The notes beneath the pieces are model-generated. The model was not told the origin of the DNA and made no database searches. It saw nothing but the letters and a program-made list of their open reading frames with translations. Shown piece by piece: positions 45,786 to 57,528 of a stretch of DNA of 64,000 nt. The stretch is taken from the NCBI RefSeq assembly GCF_947507565.1, contig NC_089178.1, forward strand, positions 2,604,001 through 2,668,000, in the 5' to 3' direction. Within the stretch, counting starts at the first letter, position 1, and each line of letters opens with the position of its first letter. Origin of the DNA: Oscarella lobularis. Lineage: Eukaryota > Porifera > Homoscleromorpha > Homosclerophorida > Oscarellidae. A program made the position numbers and the translations under genes.

Positions 45786-48700
45786 ATGACTTTCCAGCTG
45801 CTCTTTCTTTTCCTTTTCTGGATGCCTACGACTGTCCAATCTTCTGCAAAGAATAAGACTCTTCGCATTAAAGCCTTGTTGCCAATGGGCAACGACTCTC
45901 GATGGCTTGTTAAAAATGCCGACATGGCGTGCAGGCTGGCAGTGGAGCACGTCAATAGTCAACCATCTCTCCTTGACGCCTACAATTTGGAGTTAGACAC
46001 GAATTCTTCCGACGTAAGCCTCGGTAAAATACACCTGTCTGACATTTAACGACTGAGTTTTAGTGTGACGTTGGCCTTGCAAACTACCAGCTGTACGAAA
46101 TGCTATCTGCGCGCCAAAAGTCCGTCGCTCTTATTGCTGAAGGCTGCGCTATTGTCACTCAACCTCTTGCCAAAACGACTCAGCACTTCAATATTTTGCA
46201 AGTGCGTGGCACCGTTCTGCTGAAATTGAATTTGTTTTCTAAGAAGCTCGTCTCTCTTAGTTTAATTTTTTGTCATCATCTCCCTCCTTGTACAACCGCA
46301 CCGTGTATCCGTTGTATTATCCCCTGTTGCCAGCAGAAACGACGTTGAACTACGCACGCCTAAAACTTCTTGAAGAACTGAACTGGCGAGACGTCATAAT
46401 ACTGATTGAAACAGAAGAAGTTTTCAGTCTGGTACATTTTAACACGTTGTACTGTGATTTTTTTCAGTGGCCTTTTTTGTACCGTAGGTAGCTAACCATT
46501 TGACTGAATTACTGACGGAACAAGGATACGACTATGAATTGCATATTGTGTCAGCAGATATGCCTTCAACAGTAGACGTTGCAATAGAAAACATTGCGGT
46601 ATTACGTGCAGTGCGAGTATAAAATGGTAAATGTTGTTGCTCTCTGATAGACATCAGACAGAAGAATAATTATTGGACTGTTTTACGAGGAGGTCGGACG
46701 TCACTTGGTCTGCCACGTAAGTGTAGTAAGCACAATACGTATGGCGTTCTATTTGTGTTGGGCAGGCGTTTAGAAAGAACGTCAGATCGCCCAACTACGT
46801 TTGGCTTTTTCCTGGTTGGTTTAGCTCGGGCCAGTCAAGCCATTGGTACACCAAAAAAGGCGAGACTGGTTGCAGCAACGAAGAAATGAGAGCAACAGTC
46901 GACGGACATTTCAAATTTGATTTTTCTCAGTCGGCCAACGACAGCAGTGTTAGGCTACCAACAGGCAAGGTACACAGATATATGGTTGGGGTAACAGTGA
47001 TTCCTTGATTGATTGATTGGTTGGGTTTTAGACGAGGCGAGACGTTGAGCTTGAGTACGGGCGTATAACAGGAACCAATGCTTTTGAGCAGTATTCTGCC
47101 TATGGCTATGATGTGGTCGTGTCTATTGCTCTGATGCTGAATGAGACCATAAATACGTTGAAAGCTGATGGCCGTCTGGCAGAACTTGACGATTTCTCCT
47201 ACCAAAACAAGAACCTCCGAAGATTGTTTCAGCACCTACTTGAAACCCGGGTAGATTTTGATGGTTTGACAGTAAGCGGCAGTCGACTAGGACCAGTGTG
47301 AATTTAAATGATATCTTTTGTAGGGAAGAATACACTTTTGTGGCGATACGTGTAATCATACGTACTTAGAAAGAAGAAGACGAAAAGCAACGGAACGAAT
47401 AAGAATTGAATAGTGGGCAATGATTCAATTCCTCTAGTTAATTAAAAGCGTTTGTGTGCAGCTGTTCCGAAAACACAAAATCATTTTTTGTTGCTGTTTA
47501 CGACAAGAGTAGTAACGCCCTCTTACCAGACAACGTTCAAAATATACCGTGGATAAGTAAGTAACAATAGGCAGCCTCTTCCTTTATATATAGCCTTCAA
47601 ATACTGTACATGTCAGACGGGAAAATTCCAGTTGCTAAAATTGAAGACGTCTTGGACTATTCAAATAGAAAACTCTTCTACGTGATATCCGTTCTGGCTG
47701 GACTTGGAATAGTTCTTGCGCTGTCCATGCTTGCATTCAACGTTCACTTTCGATCACGAAAGTTTGTGCAGATAGCCGTCGTGATTACAGGCATACATAA
47801 AGTGTTTTTAGGGTCGTGAAAATGTCTAGTCCACATCTGAATAACATTGTGGCGATCGGAGCTGTTCTGGTCTATGCCTCGATTGTATTTGACGGCTTCA
47901 ACGGGCAGTTTTATCCTCTAAACAGCTGGTCTATGATTTCGTGCTACGTATGATAAATGGAACTTTAATTTTATACTGACCTTTTTGTTTGATTTTAGGT
48001 ACGCAACTGCTTACTTGCTATTGGATTTTCGCTTTCATTTGGATCCATGTTTGCCAAGACTTGGCGAGTCAGCAGAATAGTAAAGGAATCCAATGCTGGC
48101 AGAACCGGCAGCCTTCATTTGGTACCGTCCTTCGCTCTGTGTAGGCAAGCTTACCAATTCGTTATTTAGACTAATGCTGTCTTACTTGGGGTTGTTGGGG
48201 TTTTTGTCCTCATTGACGTATTGTTGCTGTCTCTCTGGTATGGAATCAATCCATTTAGAAGTGGCACTGAAAACATAGGGGTGCGTAGGTTTAAATATTG
48301 ACTATATATCGTCTTAAACCTTTTCTGTTTTTTAGACATCAGAAGATGCTCGCTACATTCGCAAGTTCTGCTCTACAGCTCCCGGGGGCGGTCACTGGCT
48401 CTACATTCTCTATGCTTACAAAGGGTTGATCCTCGTTCTTGGCGTTTATTTGGCATACGACACGCGTCATGTGAGAATCGTTTCGTTGAACGATTCTCGC
48501 TATATCGCCATGTCTGTCTACAATACTGTTATATCGTGCATCGTCGTGTTCGCGTTGTCTTTTGTACCGAATCCTGGCCTTCGGTATGCCCTGACTTCTG
48601 CGGCTATAATCATTGCCGTAGTTAGCGTCCTTGGCTGTGTTTTTGTCCCAAAGGTACGAATCCGTAAACATTTAATTCTTTTTCAATTTTTTGACTTGCA

Positions 48701-49071
48701 TGTTTACAGATTTATTCACTGATAACAGATGGCGATAAGAAAATAGAGACATTTGGAAGAGTTGGAACGTTGTCATCCGGCACCGGGGGTAACATTATAG
48801 CGAGAACAACAGATCTTCTTACCTTGCAGAGCAGTGAAAAACGCAAAGAAAGCGCTATTCATCTGCTTATTAAACACGTATGACGATGATTGTCTGCAAC
48901 AGCGAGAAAGTCTTATACGAGTTGCTTTGCATGCAGGGGACTTTCTCTGAAGCAACTATTAGAAGAGTGAAGAGTGTGCTGAGAGACGACTATGATGCTA
49001 TATTCTGCACGTCGTCATCGTCTTCGCTAACAATCAAGAAGAAACATTCAGGTGATAACGACGGAAAGTGA
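45786..49071 (+). CDS. GABA-B-like class C GPCR, copy B
   Basis: Same architecture and exon order as copy A: signal peptide (MTFQLLFLFLFWM), Venus-flytrap domain (ALLPMGNDSRWLVK, AEGCAIVTQPLAKTTQHF, RIIIGLFYEEVGRHLVC, YVWLFPGWF), then seven TMs with MSSPHLNNIVAIGAV, FGSMFAKTWRVSRIVKE and SLNDSRYIAMSVYN. The junctions at the ectodomain-TM boundary (exons near 47325-47411, 47461-47556 and 47616 on) keep frame despite apparent stops in unspliced reading. The cytoplasmic tail is shorter than in copy A and ends KKKHSGDNDGK, lacking the PDZ-like terminus. The coding end is only 105 bp from the start of copy C. Confidence 0.87.
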
Positions 49072-49176
49072 CTCTTATGTATAGCGTGCGATTGATTTTA
49101 TTTTGAGAGCCACGTGCCAGTCGCCAAGAGACGCTCCAAGAAACATGCATGCTAGTGCGCGCTACTTCCGTCGATA

Positions 49177-52100
49177 ATGGCAGCTCTGTTTCTTATCCTC
49201 CTCTTGTGGACATTCGCATCCGCCGACGAAAACGAAAAGACCCTTCACATCGCAGCACTTTTGCCTACCGGCGAAGACTCGCGGTGGCGTGTGGAACACG
49301 CGGATAAGGCGTGCGAACTGGCTGTCCAGCACGTCAACGAACACGCTTCTCTCGTCGACGGCTACCGCCTGAAATTACGCACAAACTCGTCTAACGTGAG
49401 TCTCGTCGTAATAAAAACGATACAAAAGATCTAGTCGCGACTCGATCGATGTCATCCGAGAACCGGATATGGCGTGTTTGTCTTACGCGGGTGTCGGTAT
49501 TTTAGTGCGATATTGGTCTTGCGTCGTTTCAACTCTGCGAAATGCTATCGTTGGAAGAAAAATTTGTGGCTCTCATTGCTGAAGGTTGTTCTCCGGTCAC
49601 TCGAGCTCTTGCCCAAACGACCGAACAATTTGAAATGTTGCAAGTGAGTTTGTTCCTCTCTCTCTCTACTGGTGACTCTGTTTTATAAGAGAGAACTCTC
49701 TTATAGTTCAATTTTTTGTCGACGTCTCCCTCTTTGTACAGTCGCACCGTATTCCCTCTCTATTATCCTCTGTTGCCGGCCGAAAATACGTTGAACTACG
49801 CACGCGTACAGCTTCTTAAAGAACTGGAATGGAAAGACGCTATAATACTTATTGAAAGCGAAGAAGTTTTTAATTTGGTAGGTGGTGGAATAATGCGATC
49901 CGTTGCTCACGTACGGATCTTTTTAGGTAGCTAATCATCTGATGAAATTACTATCAGAGGAAAAGTATAAATACGAACTACACATTGTATCCGCAGATAT
50001 GCCTTCAACAATGGATGCGGCAATAAAAAATATTGCAGTATGGAAAAATTGCGCTTTTCACGTACATAATACACTCGCTTGCTTCTCTGATAGGAGTCAG
50101 ACAGAAGAATAATTATTGGAATGTTTTTTGAAGAGGCCGGACGTCAGTTGGTCTGTCGAGTGAGTGCGATTGACTTTTGTATTAGGCCGCGGGGCTATGT
50201 ATAGTTTCCGGGAATGGAATAGGCGTACAAGCACAAGCCACCCATTCGATCGCCCCACTACGTTTGGCTTTTTCCCGGTTGGTATACGAAGAGCAACTCC
50301 ACTGAATGGCACGCAAAAAAAGGCGCGACGAAGTGCACAGTAGACGAAATGGAAGAGACTATTAGGGGGCATTTCAACTTTGATTTCATTCAAGTAGCCA
50401 ATAACCCTAATGTCACGCTACTGACAGGCAAGGTGTTACCCAGCCCGCAATAACCTCTACGCTGCCGTATACACTAAATAAAATGCAAATTGTAGACGAG
50501 ACGAGAGGTTGAAAGTGACTATATGAAAATGACGGGAGCCAATCAATTTGAACAGTATTCGGCTTATGCCTACGATACTGTTCTATCAATTGCAATAATG
50601 TTGAATAAAACCATAATGGAGTTGAAAGCCAACGGCATTACTGGAGGACTCGACAATTTTGACTATCACAATAAACAGCTCCGGGAAAGGTTTCAAAAGG
50701 TTCTCAATCAAGTTGAGTTCGATGGCTTGATTGTGAGTGGTACTGACTCTTTATTATTTTATTCGAATAACGTCCTCCTCGTTTCATAAAGGGCGAAGTA
50801 CATTTTGATTTGAACGAAAGTGACCACGAAGCGACAGAACAGGTCAAAATCGATTAGTAAGCAAGAATCCAAAAAAATGTTTTGATGTATTGACCTTATG
50901 TCCGCCCGCATCGTACACAGTAGTAACGGAAGTGAAAATAGTTTTGTGGTGGGTACCTATGACACCAGAAAGAAAGTCTTTGAGCCAAATAACATTGCTC
51001 ATATACCGTGGATAAGTAAGTAATAATGAAGTTGTGCATGCAGATAGATGTAAGGCCAGTTGCTTCTGCGCAGACGGCAAAGTACCCATAGCAAAGGTGG
51101 AAAACGTTTCGGATTATTCAAATAAAGGGCTCTTTTACGCAGTTGCTATTCTAGCTGGACTTGGAATAGCTTTTGCGTTGTGCATGCTGGCATTCAACAT
51201 TCGTTTTCGATCGAGAAAGTGAGTTTGATGACCGTTCTCGTCGATCTATTCAAAACCGTATATACTGTAACGTAGAATTGTAAAATTGTCAAGTCCACAT
51301 CTGAATAGTGTTATAGCGATTGGAGCTGTTTTGCTTAACGCTTCAATTATATTTGACGGTTTCAACGGCCAGTTTTATCCTTTGAAGTCATTTTTCGTTC
51401 CCTGCTACGTATGTTTTGATACTTTTTTTTGATAATATTCGCGACTGTCTCTTCTGTCGCGCAGTTTCGCAACTCGTTACTTGCTATCGGCTTCTCTCTT
51501 TTGTTTGGAAGCATGTTTGCAAAAACTTGGCGCGTCAGCAGAATTATCAAAGAAACCGACGCCGGCAGAACCAATGCTCTTCATTTAGTGCGTCTTTACT
51601 TGAATTTTAACTGTATAGATGACTCGCCAATTCTGTTTTTAGACTGACAAGGTCTTATTTGCTATTGTTGGAGCTTTTGTCATAATTGACGTATTGTTGC
51701 TGTCGCTCTGGTTTGGAATCGATCCGTTTCAAAGCGGTCACGAAAGAATAAAGGCAAGAATCGCACGTATATAGTAGCAGAAATCCTTTCTCAATTACTT
51801 ATTCTTTATGTGAAGACATCTATGGAGGCTCGTTATGTTCGCGATTACTGCTTGACGCCCAACGGTAATCGCTGGCACTATACTATCTACGTTTACAAAG
51901 GATTAGTCCTTATTTTGGGCGCTTACTTGGCGTACGATACACGCCGCGTGAGAATCGTTTCGTTGAACGATTCTCGCTACATTGCTTTGTCCGTCTACAA
52001 TACGGTCATAGCATGTGTCATCGTATTTGCTCTGTCATTTGTACCCAATCCTGGTCTACGATACTTTCTGAGGTCTGTGGCAGCAATTGTTACAGTGGCA

Positions 52101-52573
52101 AGCATTCTCTGCTTCGTTTTTGTGTCCAAGGTGACTGTGGAAAGTCAAATATCTCTCACGAAAAGTACTGTAAGCGCTTTTTTTCCTCCGTAGATATATT
52201 TGTTAGCAACAGGACGAGATAAGAACATGAGAATTTTTGGAAGAGTTGCAACGACGCGATCGGCTGGCGTCAACGATCATACCATTGCGAGAACAACGGA
52301 TCTACTAGCTCTCCAGGGTAGGGAAAAGCGCAAGAGCAACGTTATTCGTTTGCTTCTAGACAACGTATGACCGTCTTTAGCATCCTTTGAAAAGCCAATA
52401 CATGTATGCCTCTTTTGTACACGCAGGGACATTTTCCCGAAGAGATTATTAGAAGAGTGAAAAGCACGCTCGGGGAAGATTACGATGAGGTATACTCCTC
52501 CTCATCACCTGTAAGCGAGGATCAATCAACACCGCCAGCGAGCGAGAATGAACTTGTAGAAAACGGCGAATGA
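49177..52573 (+). CDS. GABA-B-like class C GPCR, copy C
   Basis: Third tandem paralogue. The signal peptide is MAALFLILLLWTFASA. The Venus-flytrap domain has IAALLPTGEDSRW, AEGCSPVTRALAQTTEQF, RIIIGMFFEEAGRQLVC and YVWLFPGWY. The seven-TM core has KLSSPHLNSVIAIGAV, FGSMFAKTWRVSRIIKE and SLNDSRYIALSVYN. Exon boundaries match copies A and B, and the frame is preserved through the linker exons (to about 51020). The tail is acidic and Ser-rich and ends ENELVENGE. AEGCSPVTRALAQT differs from the other copies in the lobe that binds ligand in GABBRs, so ligand preference may differ; this is inference. Confidence 0.87.
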
Positions 52574-52745
52574 ATTCTCGTTTGAGATAATAAGCAACGC
52601 GAATTCCATCGCTTGCTTTTAACTGGCTGTACGCTGTTTAGGAGGAAGGGAGCTGCTTTAGCTAGGAAGGCTTGCTCAAACCGCCCAAATCAGCACGTGC
52701 TAGCATAGTTCGATAAATAGTGTAGTCATCTTGCTAGACGTTTTT

Positions 52746-52751
52746 AATAAA
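52746..52751 (+). terminator. Poly(A) signal AATAAA after receptor C
   Basis: AATAAA lies 173 bp after the copy C stop and 68 bp before the convergent CUEDC2 stop codon. It is the only canonical hexamer seen downstream of the receptor cluster. Confidence 0.5.
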
Positions 52752-52819
52752 CGCATGTGTAGAGTGACACCACGGCATTAATTAAGACACAAATCGTTAT
52801 AAAAAGCTGCACGCTTTAG

Positions 52820-53778
52820 TTAATGAAATCTATACTTTCTCGCTGGCTTTAGTGAAACGTACGTTTTTTTCATGTCCTCCGACTCCGGTCTTTTCAATTC
52901 TATCTGATACTTTTCACCCTTGGTGCTCACAATTTTTCCCTCTCGATACCGAATCGATTTTTCTTTTATCTAACAACGAGTTAGTTTCGCTACAATAGCG
53001 TCTTTTAGAGAGTAAAAACCCCGCCCGTACGTCGTCTAATTTCACACGTGGAACGAAAGTTTTGTTTTCATCTGCAGTGTCAACAAAGGCATACCTAAAC
53101 AATGTTCAATACATTTTTCTTATGAATAATTTACACGGTTACTAGACCTCGATAACACAAAATCTTTTGCCACCGCGTCGTCTCTCTGAAATGATATCCA
53201 TCAGTAATGTAACGGAGTGACTGCACACCCCATTCCCTTACCCGTTTGCTTGTACAGTTTTCAGTCGTTTTTTGGGACAAATGAATAGCAACTAGATTTT
53301 CTGAGAGGGTCTCATTCGAATTTTTCGCTACTGAAGGGCACTAGTCAAATTTTCTACTCATAATTAATAAATTAACCTACAATTGTCTTTAGAGGAAGGA
53401 ATATCCTTCTGAACGGCAACCCACTTGTGTAAAATATTGCTAAAAAACCCACGCGTGATGTGCCTACAGTAAGAGGTCTCCTTTGGCTTTTACAGTGGCA
53501 AATTGGCGAGTTGCGGCACGTAAGCTCCGAGTAGGTCTCGCAGCTCTTCCATTTCGGAATCTGCGTGACCGTGCTCAATCGTTTCGATGTAACTCGAAAT
53601 GTAGGAGAGCGCGCAGTCGTCAACGACGCTTGGAACAAGAGAGATAAAGTCGTTGTCGTCCAAAAGATAGCGTAGAGATGTCTTACTTCATGTCAAATTC
53701 AGTCCTGTCAGGTAGTTCGGTGCTCAAGAGTGCTTTTAAGACATCGAAGGCTTTTCTGGAAGCTTCTATTTGTGCCAT
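52820..53778 (-). CDS. CUEDC2: CUE domain-containing protein 2 orthologue, shortened
   Basis: Seven short exons read on the minus strand: 53687-53778, 53494-53628, 53381-53439, 53242-53327, 53148-53185, 53031-53094 and 52820-52969. They total 208 codons including the stop, 207 residues. The last exon contains [11 protein letters not shown] and ends in [11 protein letters not shown], nearly identical to the C-terminus of vertebrate CUEDC2. [11 protein letters not shown] corresponds to its YMMVDSAEDQK, and [14 protein letters not shown] to its EAYVPGFAHIP. Human CUEDC2 (about 287 residues; regulates progesterone receptor turnover, IKK and the mitotic checkpoint) carries a ubiquitin-binding CUE domain in the middle. 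Here the middle is about 80 residues shorter and no CUE motif is recognisable. No exon is long, so the gene is easily missed by single-frame searches. Confidence 0.85.
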
Positions 53779-53994
53779 TTCGAATGGAGCGCGTAAAAAA
53801 CCCCCGAATGCTAAAGTGCGCTATGATCTAGTGAAATGGCCTTCTTTCGCCATAAACGAGGACTCTTCTCTTCGCAGTCGTTCGGACTTCGATCGGAAAT
53901 TTCGTGTGAATTGGAATCAGCGTAATAACGCTCTTGACCTAATTCCGTGTGTCTACAGTCTCGTGATCATCTCTTCTAACGAGCTTCTTGAGTA
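53779..53994. promoter_or_regulatory. Putative bidirectional promoter, CUEDC2 / sulfatase
   Basis: A 216-bp divergent gap with no recognised motif. The assignment rests on head-to-head geometry. Confidence 0.35.
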
Positions 53995-56098
53995 ATGCGT
54001 TGTTTTGTACTCGCTGCCGTCGTCGTCGTCGTCGTTGTCGTCGCTCTTTTGCCCTATGTCAACTGCAAGTCGCCCAATATTGTGTTCGTTCTCACCGACG
54101 ATCAAGACATCAAGTTGGGAGGTTTGACACCGATGAAAAATGCGCGAAGGCTCATACAAGACGAAGGCGCAACGCTGGACAATTTCTTCGTCACGACGCC
54201 GGTTTGGTACGAAAGGGGCGTGCAATAGGAGTGGAGTGATCACTTTTAGTTCTGTCAGCTGCCCGTCGAGAGCGACAATTCTAACTGGCCTCTATCCGCA
54301 CAACATTCATTCGACAGACGGAAGCGGATGCATGCATATGAACGTGACGAATCCCGCCTACGAAGCGGAAATGCTGGGAAACTGGCTCCAAAAGGCTGGC
54401 TACATGACTGGACAATACGGAAAACTGCTCAATCCTCCCGGCGTAGCACCGTACTGCAAGAACACCGGCGCTCAAAAGCTTCCGGGTTTCGATGACTATT
54501 TGACAATGTGCAACGTGTGGCGGCAAAAACGTTAATTAATCTCTAAATAAACCTTCAATTGTTTTGTTTGGGTAGGACAATCGGTACTTCAAAAACACGT
54601 TCAGCAACAACGGTCGATTTTTTGAAAGCGGAACAAATCCCAGTGACTATCTGACGTCAATTATAGGAAACTACACAATAAAATTTATAAACGAAGTCAT
54701 AGAGAGTTACTTATGCCTGTATCTAGAGCTAATTCGTCTTTCCATTTAGGCTCTTAAAAAAGGTCAGCCTTTCTTTGCCTACGTAGCGCCTCACGCACCT
54801 CACGTTCCATCGACTCCAGCACCCGTAAAACCGGCTTCATCAATCAATAATATATTTGTACGTGTACAGCTAATGTTTTTAGTGGTATGCGGACGCCTTT
54901 AGTGACATGAAAGCTCCTCGTACCCCGAACTATAACTTTTCGGCTCTCGATCATCACTGGGTCATTAGACAGCAGCAACCGCTGACCGCTGCTAAGCAAG
55001 AGGGAGAAATTGATAATCTGTTTCGTAACAGGTTCATCAGACTTCCAACGTATACTTCCCATAATCGACATCATTTTTTTTCAGATGGAGGACTCTTCTT
55101 TCAGTTGACGATCTGATTGTTGCTGTCGTCAATCTTTTGGAATCCAAAGGAGAGTTGAATAATACCTATATTATTCTGACGAGCGATCACGGATACCAAT
55201 TGGGACAGGTAAATCACACTTCAACGTTCTCTTCTAGTTCTGCTCATTACAAACCGTAGTTCCGTCTGCCAATGTGTAAACTTCAAGTGTACGAGGTGCG
55301 GGTACTGTAGGCTGCCTATGGAATCGTCGATTATTTATTTAGCATGATATTCGAGTCCCATTTCTCATCCGTGGACCCGGAATAGAGGCCGGGAGTCATT
55401 TCAAAGGAATATCAGGTAAACAAACGCATCTGGTCGGCCGGCCGATTTTTAGTGCTGTTTTCCGTTGATCTTTCTAGGCAATGTAGACATCGCTCCCACA
55501 ATCTTGGAACTAGCTGGAGCCAATTTGCCAGAGTTCATGAACGGAAAATCGTTTGCAAAGCAGATAGTTAAAACGAAGGGCGCGGACTCGGCACCAGGCA
55601 GCTGGCGAGAGATGTACATGATCGAGTAAGAGACAAAGATTCGCGTCTTCAATAGGAATTCATAAGATAATCTATTAGATACTGGAGCTTGGGAGAGGTG
55701 GTTCGCATGGGCCATCTGGTTGACGGTACAAACAACACGTATCTGGCTGCAAGGCTTATAAATGACACTCACAATTACGTCTACGCGGAATTTTATGCCA
55801 GCAACACCGAGGTGACGGAGTGCTAGCTATCTTCGTGTTCATGCTAATTTCATACTCCGCGCAGTTGTCCTTTGGCACGCCAGTCGAGTACGAACTTTTC
55901 GACATTGACAAAGATCCGTATCAACTAAAAAATTTGTATAGTGCTGCCACTGCTGACCAGAAATTGGTACAGTTTATTTACGACGAAATAATTGCTTAAT
56001 TAAAATCTCTTTTTGCCTATGGCAGGTGAAGGAATTCAAGTCGTTTATTCACAAGGAATACGGCTGCACGGGTGCACAGTGCTCATAAGCAGGTCTCC
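53995..56098 (+). CDS. GNS: N-acetylglucosamine-6-sulfatase-like lysosomal sulfatase
   Basis: Removes 6-O-sulfate from N-acetylglucosamine of heparan and keratan sulfate. Twelve exons (53995-54206, 54259-54514, 54576-54695, 54750-54834, 54893-55031, 55085-55208, 55260-55295, 55343-55415, 55478-55625, 55679-55811, 55865-55966, 56036-56098) total 497 codons including the stop. Residues 1-23 are a Val-rich signal peptide. The metal-binding FVLTDDQD follows. The formylglycine site [11 protein letters not shown] is assembled across intron 1, with the modified Cys at residue 71. [51 protein letters not shown] and [11 protein letters not shown] match human GNS closely. The C-terminus has [17 protein letters not shown] and two cysteines in CTGAQCS. 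The extracellular SULF enzymes are related but have a long basic insert not seen here. Confidence 0.92.
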
Positions 56099-56210
56099 TT
56101 GCAGGGTACTGGCATCAAACCCATATGCTCTCGTTTGTTTGTTTTTTCTATGTCTGTCAGATTGTGTGCACGTGCAAGTTCATTTTAATCCAACAAGAGC
56201 AGGAGAGAAA

Positions 56211-57460
56211 TCACAGCTTGGAAAACACCGGCTTCGTTTTGGTCATGAGGGCTTGCACGGCCTTCATTAAATCTTCCGACTGAAGCATAGCAGAATTCCA
56301 CAGCGCCTAGAGACCGCCGCCTGTCAATCAATCAAGCAATCTTATCTCATCTGCACTTGCCATGTATTCCAAGCTTTCGTCTGCTGAATGATCTCTTGAG
56401 TAGATGAGATTGGCCTTGGTGCCTCGTATTGCAATGGGACTCTTCTGGGAAATTGTCTCGGCTAACTCAAGAGCGGCATCGATGCACGTCTGACGATCGT
56501 CAAACACGGAACTGACGAGTCCCAAGGATTTTGCTTCGTCGGCTCCAAATTTTCGAGCTGTAAAAGCCAATTCCCTCACGAGACTATTTAATTAAGATAA
56601 AACAAAAAATTGAAGGGTTCAGAGTTCCTACAAATACCTCTCGTTTCCAACGGTTTTTGAAAGTCTTTGGAGAACGCCAACATCAGCGGCCAAACCAAGT
56701 TCAATTTCCTAACGTTATCAGAATAGATACCATAAGCCACAGCAATTTGTCATGTGCACCTTGATCTGAAACCAAGCATCAGACGAACAGTAGCGAATGT
56801 CGCAAGCCGATATCATGTTAACACCTGTTAGAAAAACAATAGCAAAGAATTGATCCCCAATTCCCCCTACCTCCTCCAATGCAAGCAGAATGGATGGCAG
56901 CAATAACAGGTTTAGGACACTATGAGAAAGCCAAGCACGTATTTGGAATTATGACCAGCCACCACCACCAACCACCGTACTTTCTCAATAGCCGTAAAGG
57001 AACTTTGAATCGTCTGTATAATTTTCTTCAGAGCAACGGCTCTTCTGCCAACGTCTGTTGCCGATTGTTCCATCAAGAGAGAAGGTGCTTCGACCAAATC
57101 GAGTCCTCACGACGATAGAGGAAAGTAAAATGGTGTTTTTTTTCTAATTCTAATTCATTCTTTTTACCTGCAGTAAAATGTTTTCCAGCTCCCGTCAGTA
57201 GAACGACTCTGCAGTCGGGATCGTCCGAGAGCTGTCCGAAGCACTCCGCCAGTTCGCTTCAGAGAATTTATTTTTATTGCGATGCTGCGCGATCAGCGGG
57301 CAAACCGAAAAAACGTCGCATTCATGGCGTTCATTTTATCTGGACGATTGAGCTCGACTCGGACTATGTTCTCTTTCGGTCGAGTCAATGCCAAAGTGTC
57401 GAAGGACGACATGCTGCGTGCGAGGAGTCGCTTTCCTTGCGACAACGCGCGGCTAAACAT
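56211..57460 (-). CDS. ECH1: Delta(3,5)-delta(2,4)-dienoyl-CoA isomerase
   Basis: Crotonase-fold isomerase of unsaturated fatty acid beta-oxidation. The start at 57460 gives MFSRALSQGKRLLARSMSS, a basic mitochondrial presequence. The last exon ends FSKL, a peroxisomal PTS1. Dual targeting is known for the mammalian enzyme. Exons spell ELNRPDKMNAMN, LLTGAGKHFTAG, CPKPVIAAIHSACIGGG, VNMISACDIRYCSSDAWFQIK, EIELGLAADVGVLQRL, ELAFTARKFGADEA and TKANLIYSRDHSADESLEY, in the order of rat and human ECH1. Two of the three acidic catalytic residues are present (rat Glu196 in KE, Asp204 in AADVG). The position of rat Asp176 (GGGVD) is Asn here. ATG-to-ATG distance to the hnRNP U-like gene is 68 bp. Confidence 0.93.
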
Positions 57461-57528
57461 CGAAGAACGAACTGGGCAGGAGTCACAACACGCGCCTGCG
57501 CCGATCACGTGATTAGTTTTCTTCCACG
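57461..57528. promoter_or_regulatory. Putative bidirectional promoter, ECH1 / hnRNP U-like
   Basis: Only 68 bp separate the divergent start codons; they include an E-box-like CACGTG. A GTG-initiated upstream extension of ECH1 would overlap this gap and is not preferred. Confidence 0.4.

Noticed and set aside
47384-47470. Premature stop in receptor copy B after RIRIE
   Set aside because: A GTGGGC donor inside the apparent stop and a downstream CAG acceptor restore frame to YCSENTKSFFVAVYDK, matching the exon in copies A and C.
54207-54300. Sulfatase with Ser instead of Cys at the formylglycine position (apparent S-C-P-S-R)
   Set aside because: That reading uses the first TTTTAG as acceptor. 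With donor GTACGA at 54207 and acceptor CAG at 54256-54258 the frame closes properly and gives the canonical CCPSR.
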